Source of the DNA: Rhodoferax sp.
GTDB taxonomy: Bacteria > Pseudomonadota > Gammaproteobacteria > Burkholderiales > Burkholderiaceae_C
DNA length: 7,031 bases
Direction of reading: 5' to 3'
Assembly: GCA_017880985.1 (NCBI GenBank)
Contig: JADGRK010000129.1
Coordinates: forward strand, 1 to 7,031
Under the pieces are notes generated by a model. That model made no database searches. It was not told where the DNA came from and was given only the letters and a program-made list of their open reading frames with translations. Of the stretch, positions 1 to 5,689 are shown one piece after another; the stretch's first letter is position 1, and each line of letters starts with the position of its first letter. The position numbers and the translations under genes are program-made.

Positions 1-1736
1 CCACCTTTAGGCCGCCGACTAACCGTCACGTAGCCATGGTGCAGCAGCGCCACATGCTGCACCACCGGTAACCCAAGCCCGGTGCCGTCGCGCCGGGTGG
101 TAAAAAAAGGCAAGAATATCTTGTCCAGAATATCCGGGGCGATGCCCTTGCCATGGTCGCTCACGCTGAGCAGCCAACCCGGCGCACCACTGTCCGGGTT
201 CAGCGCTGGGCTCAGTGCAATCACGATGGCACCTTCATCCGGCGTGGCCTGAGCCGCATTGATCAGCAGGTTAAACAGCGCATGCCGGATCAGAATCGGA
301 TCCACGGTCAAGATCACGGGCCGCTCGGGCAGAAGGGTTTCTACCGGCAGCTGTCGGCTCTCGGTCTGACGAAACAGTAAAACCGTCTCTTCGATCACTT
401 GCGCGATGGGAGTCGGCCGGCTCTCAAAACTTGACACTTTGGCAAAACGCAGCATCGACTGGATAAAAGCATGGCAATCTGCGCCGGCGCGGTGAATCTC
501 CTTGAGCAACTCGCGCGTTCGTGCCGGGTCATCGGCCTCACGCGCGGCCAATTGCGCCAGGTTCACCACACCCACGAGCGGATTATTGAGTTGATGGGCA
601 ATTTCACCCACCATCGTTCCCAGCGCGGAAAGCTTTTCAATTTGCAGCATGCGTTGATGTTCAGTTCCAAGCCGCAGCAACTGGTGTTCAAGGTCGTGTT
701 GGCGCTGGTAGTCCTGCTCGACCCGCTCCAGCGAAAAGTAAAACAGCGCCAACACACCGGCACCCGACAGCAGGCTGAGCAGGGTTACCGCCAAAACCGA
801 CCTTTGAAACGTTCCTTGCAGCGCTGTGATATCGCGCATCACCACCAGGTCACCAATGCGGCGTCCGCGCGCGTCTGCAAGCGGCAGCATCGCCAGATGC
901 AGGGCGCGGTTCCCGTCTTCGAAGACTTCGGTCGCGCCACCGCGCAAGCTCCCCAAAGCACTATCGTTCAACGCGGCAGGCACTTGAGGGGTGGTCTGTG
1001 CCACCATGACTTGCGTGTCAAAACGATCCCATTTGCCTTCCCGCCCAAGCAGCGCCAAGCCTTGCTGCCACTGTTGCGGCAGCAAAAACCGCTTGTCCAC
1101 CATGACAAACAAATCCACCGACAAGCTGTCCCGGATCTCCTGCACCAAGTACTCAATTTCTTCACCAATTTCCAGATAGCCCAGCACGTCATTGCTGCGC
1201 CGCCATGGCATCACCAGCCGCAAGGTGAGTGTTCCCAGCGGCCCGAGCTCCAGCCCATGCACCGCAACACCCTGATCGCGTGCCTGCGTCGTGGTGGCAC
1301 GGTCAATCACATCGCCATACTCCTGCGGACTGTGCGCGCGCAGCACGTTGACCAGGTCGGGGCCATTGAAATACAAATGGGTGATGCGATGATCAGCGCG
1401 CAAGGTCTCAAACAACGGACCCGCTTCGCGCATCAGTGCGACGCGGTCGCGGTTGGCAAAAGCGGTTTCAATGGCTGAGTTGCCCATCATTGTCCGCAAC
1501 ACCGCCTGCATCAAATTGGTATCTTTGCCCAACTTCTGATCAACCAGTTTTCCCACCGCCGCCACGCGCTCACTCAAGGCACGGTCACGCACCCGCACCT
1601 CCAGGTAATACGCCGTTGCCACGAACGCGCCCAGAATAAAAATCAGCACAATCGCAAACGGCCAGATAAAGGCCGCCTTGACGCGTCGGGGTTGAGTGCC
1701 AACAGATGAGGTTTTCAAGCGCAAAAGTGTACTCAC
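1..1736 (-). CDS. Sensor histidine kinase with periplasmic dCache_3-type sensor domain (3' end outside window)
   Basis: One uninterrupted minus-strand frame of 578 codons, still open at base 1. It is a two-component sensor kinase of the inner membrane, expected to autophosphorylate and pass phosphate to a response regulator not in this window. Seen in order: N-terminal membrane helix at about residues 22-42; a periplasmic region of about 270 residues; a second helix at about 313-336; a short probably coiled-coil linker; the H-box EIAHQLNNPL with phospho-acceptor His381; N-box FNLLINAAQA with Asn493; G1 box DHGKGIAP (Asp527); PFF F-box near 543; G2 box GTGLGL at 551-556. The periplasmic part has motifs I associate with dCache_3 (PF14827): HLYFNGPD at 120-127, GLELGPLG at 161-168, GYLEIGEE at 186-193. 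There is no obvious HAMP domain. Only a short C-terminal tail should be missing. The start is uncertain: GTG at 1736 has no clear ribosome site; TTG at 1724 (GGGTGAG just upstream) and GTG at 1802 are alternatives. The ligand is unknown. Confidence 0.93.
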   Translation of the reverse strand, partial: MSTLLRLKTSSVGTQPRRVKAAFIWPFAIVLIFILGAFVATAYYLEVRVRDRALSERVAAVGKLVDQKLGKDTNLMQAVLRTMMGNSAIETAFANRDRVALMREAGPLFETLRADHRITHLYFNGPDLVNVLRAHSPQEYGDVIDRATTTQARDQGVAVHGLELGPLGTLTLRLVMPWRRSNDVLGYLEIGEEIEYLVQEIRDSLSVDLFVMVDKRFLLPQQWQQGLALLGREGKWDRFDTQVMVAQTTPQVPAALNDSALGSLRGGATEVFEDGNRALHLAMLPLADARGRRIGDLVVMRDITALQGTFQRSVLAVTLLSLLSGAGVLALFYFSLERVEQDYQRQHDLEHQLLRLGTEHQRMLQIEKLSALGTMVGEIAHQLNNPLVGVVNLAQLAAREADDPARTRELLKEIHRAGADCHAFIQSMLRFAKVSSFESRPTPIAQVIEETVLLFRQTESRQLPVETLLPERPVILTVDPILIRHALFNLLINAAQATPDEGAIVIALSPALNPDSGAPGWLLSVSDHGKGIAPDILDKIFLPFFTTRRDGTGLGLPVVQHVALLHHGYVTVSRRPKG

Positions 1737-1834
1737 CCAGGACGGCTTGCAAACAAAAAAATAAAAGTCTGCAAAATGCGATAGATTCCAACACTTGATC
1801 ACGCCTCATCCAAGCAACCACGCACCGCACTCCC
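1737..1834. promoter_or_regulatory. Divergent intergenic region between the histidine kinase and the GAF-Fis regulator
   Basis: This 98-bp gap separates two divergently transcribed genes, so promoters for both probably lie in or near it. The part from about 1747 to 1800 is AT-rich, with an A-rich run at 1751-1766. A TTGCAA at 1747-1752 followed 19 bp later by CAAAAT (1772-1777) is a poor sigma-70 match on the plus strand. On the minus strand TTGGAA and TTTTAT are also 19 bp apart. I see no convincing operator palindrome and no ModE-type site. The promoter role is inferred from position only. Confidence 0.4.
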
Positions 1835-2959
1835 ATGGCCAACTCTGCCATCGCCAGCCCCAGACTCGCCAGCATTGAGCTGGCCCGACGCACCGTGCTG
1901 CAAGAGGGCACTGCGCTACCTGCGCCGTGGATTGCGCCATGGATTGAGCGTTCGTGGCAGCGCTGCCTGCGGCTCGGGTTGCAGCCGCATCAACCGGTTA
2001 TTTTTGATCCGGTATCGAGCCAACAGACGCGCCGTACATTTGAGGCCAACCAGCAATTGGTTCAAACCGCCAAACCAGTTCTGGAAAATCTTGGGCGCGC
2101 CATTGTCGACACGCGCTACTTTGCCATACTTACCAACCGCGAGGGTGTGGTGGTCGATGTCAGTGGCCCGATCGACCGCTCGGACCCGCGCGCTGACACC
2201 CTCACCCGGATTGGCACCGACCTGTCCGAGCGCAGTGTCGGCACCACCGCCATCGGTGCCGTTCTGACCGACTTGCAACCGGTGTGGCTGCACCGCGGTG
2301 AACATTTTTTCTCCTGCACTTCGGTCTATAGTTGCGCCGGTGCACCGCTGTTTGGGCCGGACGGCGCCTGCGTCGGGATGCTCGATCTGACTGGCATCGA
2401 TGCGCTGGAGCGACCCGAACTCAAACACCTGGTGACGCAATCGGCCAGCAAAATTGAAAACGCACTGCTGCTGGCGCAGAACCACCGCCTGACGCTGCGC
2501 CTGAACTGGCCCGGCAACGCGGTGGGCAGCGACGCCGACGGCATTGTCTGTCTGGACGGTGATGGCTGGTTGACTGGTGCCAACCAGATTGCACGTCAGA
2601 TGGTCCCCGGGTTGGTGGCGCCTTGGCAAGATCCGGTGCATGCGAGCGAGATGTTTGGCGTACCTTACCAGTTGCTGTTTGACGCCGCGCGCCGTCCCGA
2701 GGCCGCGCTTGAGATCCCCCTGTGGACTGGCCTGCGGTTACAGGCCTTGCCGATTGAACCGGCCCATGAGCAGCACCGGATTGGCGCTGGCCACAAAATC
2801 CATGCGACCCGGGGTTTGCCGCTAAGAGACATTGAGAGCGCCCTGATCCGCAAGGCCGTCGAGCAAGCCCGGGGCAACGTGGCCGAGGCGGCCCGCGCCC
2901 TGGGCATTGGCCGCGCCACGGTGTATCGCAAGCTCGGGCAGCGGCCGCAAGCCAAATAG
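1835..2959 (+). CDS. GAF domain / Fis-type HTH transcriptional regulator, AcoR-like but without AAA+ domain
   Basis: A 374-residue predicted cytoplasmic DNA-binding regulator. Residues about 75-215 resemble the GAF sensor domain of AcoR-type activators, with the characteristic GTTAIGAVL (136-144), GEHFF (155-159) and GMLDLTG (181-187) motifs. Residues about 225-315 look like the PAS-like segment common in this family (IVCLDGDGWLTGANQ). The C-terminus (331-368) is a Fis-type helix-turn-helix, with GNVAEAARALGIGRATVYRK. Full-length AcoR/NtrC-type proteins have an AAA+ sigma-54 interaction domain of about 230 residues before this HTH. Here no Walker A or GAFTGA motif exists and there is no room for one, so direct sigma-54 activation is not expected. 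Two cysteines, Cys161 and Cys167, lie in the GAF core. The ATG at 1835 lacks a strong ribosome site, but no better in-frame start was found. modA follows after 35 nt on the same strand, so regulation of molybdate uptake is a reasonable inference, unproven. Confidence 0.9.
   Translation: MANSAIASPRLASIELARRTVLQEGTALPAPWIAPWIERSWQRCLRLGLQPHQPVIFDPVSSQQTRRTFEANQQLVQTAKPVLENLGRAIVDTRYFAILTNREGVVVDVSGPIDRSDPRADTLTRIGTDLSERSVGTTAIGAVLTDLQPVWLHRGEHFFSCTSVYSCAGAPLFGPDGACVGMLDLTGIDALERPELKHLVTQSASKIENALLLAQNHRLTLRLNWPGNAVGSDADGIVCLDGDGWLTGANQIARQMVPGLVAPWQDPVHASEMFGVPYQLLFDAARRPEAALEIPLWTGLRLQALPIEPAHEQHRIGAGHKIHATRGLPLRDIESALIRKAVEQARGNVAEAARALGIGRATVYRKLGQRPQAK
1922..1945 (+). repeat. 12-bp tandem duplication inside the regulator gene (APWI-APWI)
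   Basis: Two adjacent 12-bp units, GCGCCGTGGATT and GCGCCATGGATT, differ at one base. They encode the peptide Ala-Pro-Trp-Ile twice at residues 30-37, just before the first predicted helix of the regulator. It looks like a small in-frame duplication, although part of the second unit (W-I-x-x-S-W) matches the start seen in AcoR-like proteins. Functional effect unknown. Confidence 0.7.
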
Positions 2960-2994
2960 CCGCCTGCGCTGTTACGGACATCTGGACTTCTTTG

Positions 2995-3750
2995 ATGCGT
3001 CGCTTTCTAAAGAAAATATTCTTCACCAGTGCCGGGTTCGCGCTATCGATTTCCTGCCTCGCAGACCAGGCCCAGATTGCCGTAGCAGCCAACTTTGCCG
3101 AGCCGATCAAGGCCATCGCCGCCATGCTGGAAAAAACCACCGGCCACACCCTCCAGGTCACGCTGGGTGCCACCGGCAAGCTTTATGCACAAATCAAAAA
3201 CGGTGCGCCGTTTGACGTGCTACTGGCAGCCAACACCGCCATCCCGGCAGCACTTGAAAAAGACGGCCTGACCAAACCTGGCAGCCGCGTCACTTACGCC
3301 ACCGGCAAACTGGTGCTGTGGTCGGCTGACGCAACCAAGGTGGATGCCAATGGAGATATCCTCAAAAAGGGACAGTTCCGCAAATTGGCCTACGCCGCAC
3401 CCAAAATCGCGCCCTACGGCGCGGCGGCGGTGCAGGTGATGGACAAGCTGGGCCTGCAAGCGGCGCTCGCCCCCAAACTGGTGCAAGGCGAGAGCATTGG
3501 CCAGACCTACAGCTTTGTGTTCACGGGCAACGCTGAATTGGGCTTTGTGGCGCTGTCACAGGTGTTAGAGGGCGGCAAGCTCAAAAGCGGATCGATGTGG
3601 GAAATTCCGCAAGCCCTGTATCAACCCATTCAACAGGACGCAGTGATACTCAAACGCGGCGCTGGCAATGCAGCAGCGCAGGCACTGATGAAGCTACTCA
3701 AAAGCCCCAACATCAAAGACCTGATCGGCTCTTATGGGTACGACATTTAA
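2995..3750 (+). CDS. modA: Molybdate ABC transporter, periplasmic substrate-binding protein ModA
   Basis: A 251-residue precursor that binds molybdate (possibly tungstate) in the periplasm and delivers it to ModB. Residues 1-23 form a signal peptide: a basic MRRFLKK start, a hydrophobic core, and a likely signal peptidase I cleavage after Cys-Leu-Ala. The mature protein starts with AQIAVAANF. Family landmarks are GATGKLYAQI (58-67), PFDVLLAAN (72-80), APKIAPYGAAA (135-145) with Tyr141, and GNAELGFVALSQ (178-189). The ANF and APYG motifs resemble the Azotobacter ModA2-type pocket more than the E. coli one. An in-frame TTG lies directly before the ATG at 2995; ATG is preferred because it gives a normal basic N-terminus. 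No strong ribosome site is visible, so expression may depend on the regulator gene 35 nt upstream. Two positions differ from the common forms: Thr60 where Ser is frequent, and AAN at 78-80 where SAD is usual. The identification is firm; the anion preference is not. Confidence 0.95.
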   Translation: MRRFLKKIFFTSAGFALSISCLADQAQIAVAANFAEPIKAIAAMLEKTTGHTLQVTLGATGKLYAQIKNGAPFDVLLAANTAIPAALEKDGLTKPGSRVTYATGKLVLWSADATKVDANGDILKKGQFRKLAYAAPKIAPYGAAAVQVMDKLGLQAALAPKLVQGESIGQTYSFVFTGNAELGFVALSQVLEGGKLKSGSMWEIPQALYQPIQQDAVILKRGAGNAAAQALMKLLKSPNIKDLIGSYGYDI

Positions 3751-3763
3751 CGCGACCTTCTCC

Positions 3764-4453
3764 ATGTTCTTGCTCACCCAATCTGACCTGCAAGCCATTG
3801 GTTTGACGCTGCAGGTGGCGGCCCTCACCACCGTCATTTTGTTGCTGGTGGGGACACCGCTGGCCTGGTGGCTGGCGCGCACGCGGTCGTGGTTGAAGAA
3901 GCCGCTTGGCGCACTGGTGGCGATGCCGCTGGTGTTGCCGCCCTCAGTGCTCGGGTTTTATCTGCTGGTGTTCATGGGGCCGCAGGGCACCTTGGGGCAG
4001 TGGACGCAGGCGCTGGGCCTGGGATTGCTGCCTTTTACCTTCACCGGGCTGGTGGTGGCCTCGGTGTTGTACTCGCTGCCCTTCATGGTGCAACCGGTCC
4101 AAAGCGCCATGGAGGCCATGGGCTCGCGGCCGCTGGAAGTGGCCGCGAGCCTGAGAGCTTCACCCATAGACAGCTTTTTCAGCGTCGTCGTGCCGCTGTG
4201 CAAACCGGGCTTTGTCACCGGGGCCATCATGTGTTTTGCCCACACCGTGGGCGAGTTTGGCGTGGTGCTGATGGTCGGCGGCAACATCCCCGGTGTCACC
4301 CGCGTGGTGTCAGTGCAGATTTACGACCACGTCGAAGCCATGGAGTATTCGGACGCACATCGGCTGGCCGGCGTGATGCTGGGCTTTAGTTTTGTGGTGC
4401 TGTTGGCACTGCATATGTACACTGGCGCACGCCGCAAGGGTGCCACTGCATGA
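3764..4453 (+). CDS. modB: Molybdate ABC transporter, permease ModB
   Basis: Inner-membrane permease of the molybdate importer; two copies would form the channel and dock with ModC. With the ATG at 3764 it has 229 residues, the length of E. coli ModB, and the N-terminus aligns (MFLLTQSDLQAI against the ILTDPEWQAV type). About five hydrophobic segments are visible, near residues 12-36, 48-71, 92-112, 150-172 and 203-221. The LVLPPSVLGFYLLVFMG stretch (56-72) is typical of ModB. The cytoplasmic EAA loop at 125-149 couples to the ATPase; its usual Gly is Arg131 here, which I believe also occurs in relatives. VGEFG at 162-166 and GGNIPG follow. An in-frame ATG at 3734 would add ten residues and overlap modA by 17 bp; neither start has a good ribosome site. 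With the 3764 start the gap to modA is 13 nt. The stop overlaps the modC start. Confidence 0.93.
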   Translation: MFLLTQSDLQAIGLTLQVAALTTVILLLVGTPLAWWLARTRSWLKKPLGALVAMPLVLPPSVLGFYLLVFMGPQGTLGQWTQALGLGLLPFTFTGLVVASVLYSLPFMVQPVQSAMEAMGSRPLEVAASLRASPIDSFFSVVVPLCKPGFVTGAIMCFAHTVGEFGVVLMVGGNIPGVTRVVSVQIYDHVEAMEYSDAHRLAGVMLGFSFVVLLALHMYTGARRKGATA

Positions 4454-5529
4454 CACCAGCATTACAGTTGCAGGCCGTGTTGCGACGTAGCGACTTCACA
4501 TTGAACGTCGATATTGCCTTTCCTGCGCAGGGCATTACGGCACTGTTTGGCCCATCGGGTTCTGGCAAAACCACTGCGTTGCGCGTGCTGGCGGGGCTGG
4601 AGCCACAGGCTCGTGGCCGGGTAGTCGTGCGCGGCGAAGTCTGGCAGGACAGCGTGCATGGCATCTTCCGCCCCGCGCATCAACGCGCTCTGGGCTATGT
4701 GTTTCAGGAAGCCAGCCTGTTTGAGCACCTGAACGTGCAAGACAACCTGATGTATGGTTTCAAACGCACCCCAGTTGCCCAGCGCCGCCACGCCTGGGAT
4801 CACACGCTGGCCGTGCTGGGCATTGGTCAACTGCTGGCGCGTTGGCCGCGCGAATTGTCCGGCGGTGAACGCCAGCGTGTGGCGATTGCCCGCGCGCTGG
4901 CCGCCAGCCCGCGCCTGTTGCTGCTGGACGAACCGCTGGCGGCACTGGATGCAACACGCAAAGCCGAAATCCTGCCTTACCTGGAGCGCCTGCAAGCTGA
5001 GCTCGACATGCCCGTGATCTATGTCAGCCACGCCATCGATGAAGTCGCGCGTCTGGCCGACCGTCTGGTGCTGCTCGACGCGGGAAAGGTCACGGCGCAC
5101 GGCTCCACCGCTGCCCTGTTGACGCAGCTCGACTTGCCGCTGGCGCATGGCGACACCGCCGGTGCGGTGCTGAGTGTCACGGTGATCGGTCACAACCCGG
5201 ACGACCATCTCAGCACCACCGGTTTTAGCGGTGGGCAGTTAATCGTTCCCCAGCAAGCTGCCGTTGTCGGCCAAACGCTACGCATTCGGGTGCAAGCGCG
5301 TGATGTGAGCCTGACTTTGCACAAGCAAAATGGCACCAGCATCCTCAACATTCTCAGCGCCACGGTCATCGCACTGTCCCCCGACGGCCCGGGCCAGGTG
5401 ATAGTGGCACTGGATGCCGGTGGCTGCTCCCTGCTCGCCCGTGTCACCACCCGATCCGCCCAAGCGTTGGGACTCGCGCCGGGGTTGGCGTTATATGCCC
5501 AGATCAAGGGGGTAGCAATATTGGGATGA
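4450..5529 (+). CDS. modC: Molybdate ABC transporter, ATP-binding protein ModC with C-terminal Mop domain
   Basis: A 359-residue cytoplasmic ATPase that powers molybdate import by ModB. The nucleotide-binding domain has every expected motif: Walker A GPSGSGKT with Lys40, Q-loop Gln86 (VFQEASLF), signature LSGGERQ at 135-141, Walker B LLLLDEP with Asp159-Glu160, D-loop ALD ending at 166, and switch His193 (VSHAIDE). Residues about 230-359 form the accessory region, ending in a Mop/TOBE-type oxyanion-binding domain. Its hallmark SILN stretch lies near residues 297-300 and is followed by a beta-rich tail. In characterised ModC proteins this domain binds molybdate and can inhibit transport when the cell is replete. 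The length is normal for the family. The ATG overlaps the modB stop as ATGA (4450-4453), indicating translational coupling. The gene is complete and shows no sign of decay. Confidence 0.96.
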   Translation: MTPALQLQAVLRRSDFTLNVDIAFPAQGITALFGPSGSGKTTALRVLAGLEPQARGRVVVRGEVWQDSVHGIFRPAHQRALGYVFQEASLFEHLNVQDNLMYGFKRTPVAQRRHAWDHTLAVLGIGQLLARWPRELSGGERQRVAIARALAASPRLLLLDEPLAALDATRKAEILPYLERLQAELDMPVIYVSHAIDEVARLADRLVLLDAGKVTAHGSTAALLTQLDLPLAHGDTAGAVLSVTVIGHNPDDHLSTTGFSGGQLIVPQQAAVVGQTLRIRVQARDVSLTLHKQNGTSILNILSATVIALSPDGPGQVIVALDAGGCSLLARVTTRSAQALGLAPGLALYAQIKGVAILG

Positions 5530-5532
5530 TCA

Positions 5533-5640
5533 ATGGTCGAAAGCGTCAAGAAGTGGCTTCAAAAGCTTCCACCTTTGGTTCGCCACCGCACAGACCACTT
5601 CTTCAAAAATATTGATAATGAATTAGAAGTAGTCAAATGA
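5533..5640 (+). CDS. Possible 35-residue small protein directly after modC
   Basis: An ATG three nucleotides after the modC stop opens a 35-codon frame ending in TGA at 5638-5640. GGGA at 5523-5526, inside the modC end, is a weak ribosome site six bases upstream. The predicted peptide starts MVESVKKWLQKLPPLV and ends NELEVVK. It is charged, may form an amphipathic helix at its start, and has no signal peptide or cysteine. I recognise no family. The position invites translational coupling with modC, but a frame this short is quite likely by chance, and the segment also carries an inverted repeat that could be its actual function. Confidence 0.25.
   Translation: MVESVKKWLQKLPPLVRHRTDHFFKNIDNELEVVK
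5548..5603. repeat. 9-bp perfect inverted repeat downstream of modC
   Basis: AAGAAGTGG at 5548-5556 and CCACTTCTT at 5595-5603 are perfect inverse complements separated by 38 nt. In the transcript they could form a stem with a large loop. No T run follows directly, so it is not a standard intrinsic terminator. It might instead stabilise the mod mRNA 3' end, act as part of a factor-binding site, or be chance. Confidence 0.5.
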
Positions 5641-5676
5641 GTTACCGGCACAAAATCTGTTCGATTTTTTTGGGTG

Positions 5677-5683
5677 AAAGGAG
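5677..5683 (+). promoter_or_regulatory. Strong ribosome binding site of the lipoprotein gene
   Basis: AAAGGAG ends six bases before the ATG at 5690. It is the best Shine-Dalgarno match in the window and fixes the start of the lipoprotein gene despite its unusually long N-terminal region before the hydrophobic core. Confidence 0.85.
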
Positions 5684-5689
5684 ACTGAG

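Larger units (their letters stand above)
5530..5689. other. Spacer between modC and the lipoprotein gene
   Basis: A 160-bp stretch visibly richer in A and T than the genes on either side. It holds a possible 35-codon ORF (5533-5640), a 9-bp inverted repeat (5548-5556 with 5595-5603), a run of seven T at 5665-5671 and a strong ribosome binding site at 5677-5683. No GC-rich hairpin directly precedes the T run, so I cannot call an intrinsic terminator for the mod operon. The promoter of the lipoprotein gene, if it has its own, should lie here; I see no clear -35/-10 pair. Confidence 0.6.

Noticed and set aside
471..1478. A 335-codon plus-strand open frame
   Set aside because: It lies antisense to the histidine kinase, whose minus-strand frame is continuous and carries all kinase motifs. 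The plus-strand product is rich in Gln, His and Arg with no recognisable domain, typical of a high-GC shadow frame.
1916..2641. A 241-codon minus-strand open frame inside the regulator gene
   Set aside because: Its composition is shadow-like, and the plus-strand frame encodes clear GAF and HTH motifs.
2960..2994. ModE-type operator or a separate promoter directly ahead of modA
   Set aside because: The 35-bp gap contains no half-sites resembling TATAT-spacer-TACAT and no -35/-10 pair, and is short enough for simple co-transcription.
3049..3066. Lipobox making ModA a lipoprotein (Cys21)
   Set aside because: The residues before Cys21 are Ser-Ile-Ser, without the usual Leu at -3, and a normal signal peptidase I site Cys-Leu-Ala follows, so a soluble periplasmic protein is more likely.
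2421..3179. A 252-codon minus-strand frame spanning the regulator-modA junction
   Set aside because: It crosses two well-supported plus-strand genes, is Arg/Ser/Pro-rich and shows no domain.
4462..5208. A 248-codon minus-strand frame within modC
   Set aside because: modC on the plus strand has a full set of ABC ATPase motifs; the antisense product is Gln/Arg-rich without features.
5612..5640. Sigma-70 promoter for the lipoprotein gene starting at TTGATA (5612-5617)
   Set aside because: The -35-like hexamer is acceptable, but at 17-bp spacing the -10 position reads AAATGA, which is too weak to call.
5640..5671. Intrinsic terminator ending in the seven-T run at 5665-5671
   Set aside because: No stable GC-rich stem-loop could be drawn immediately before the T run.
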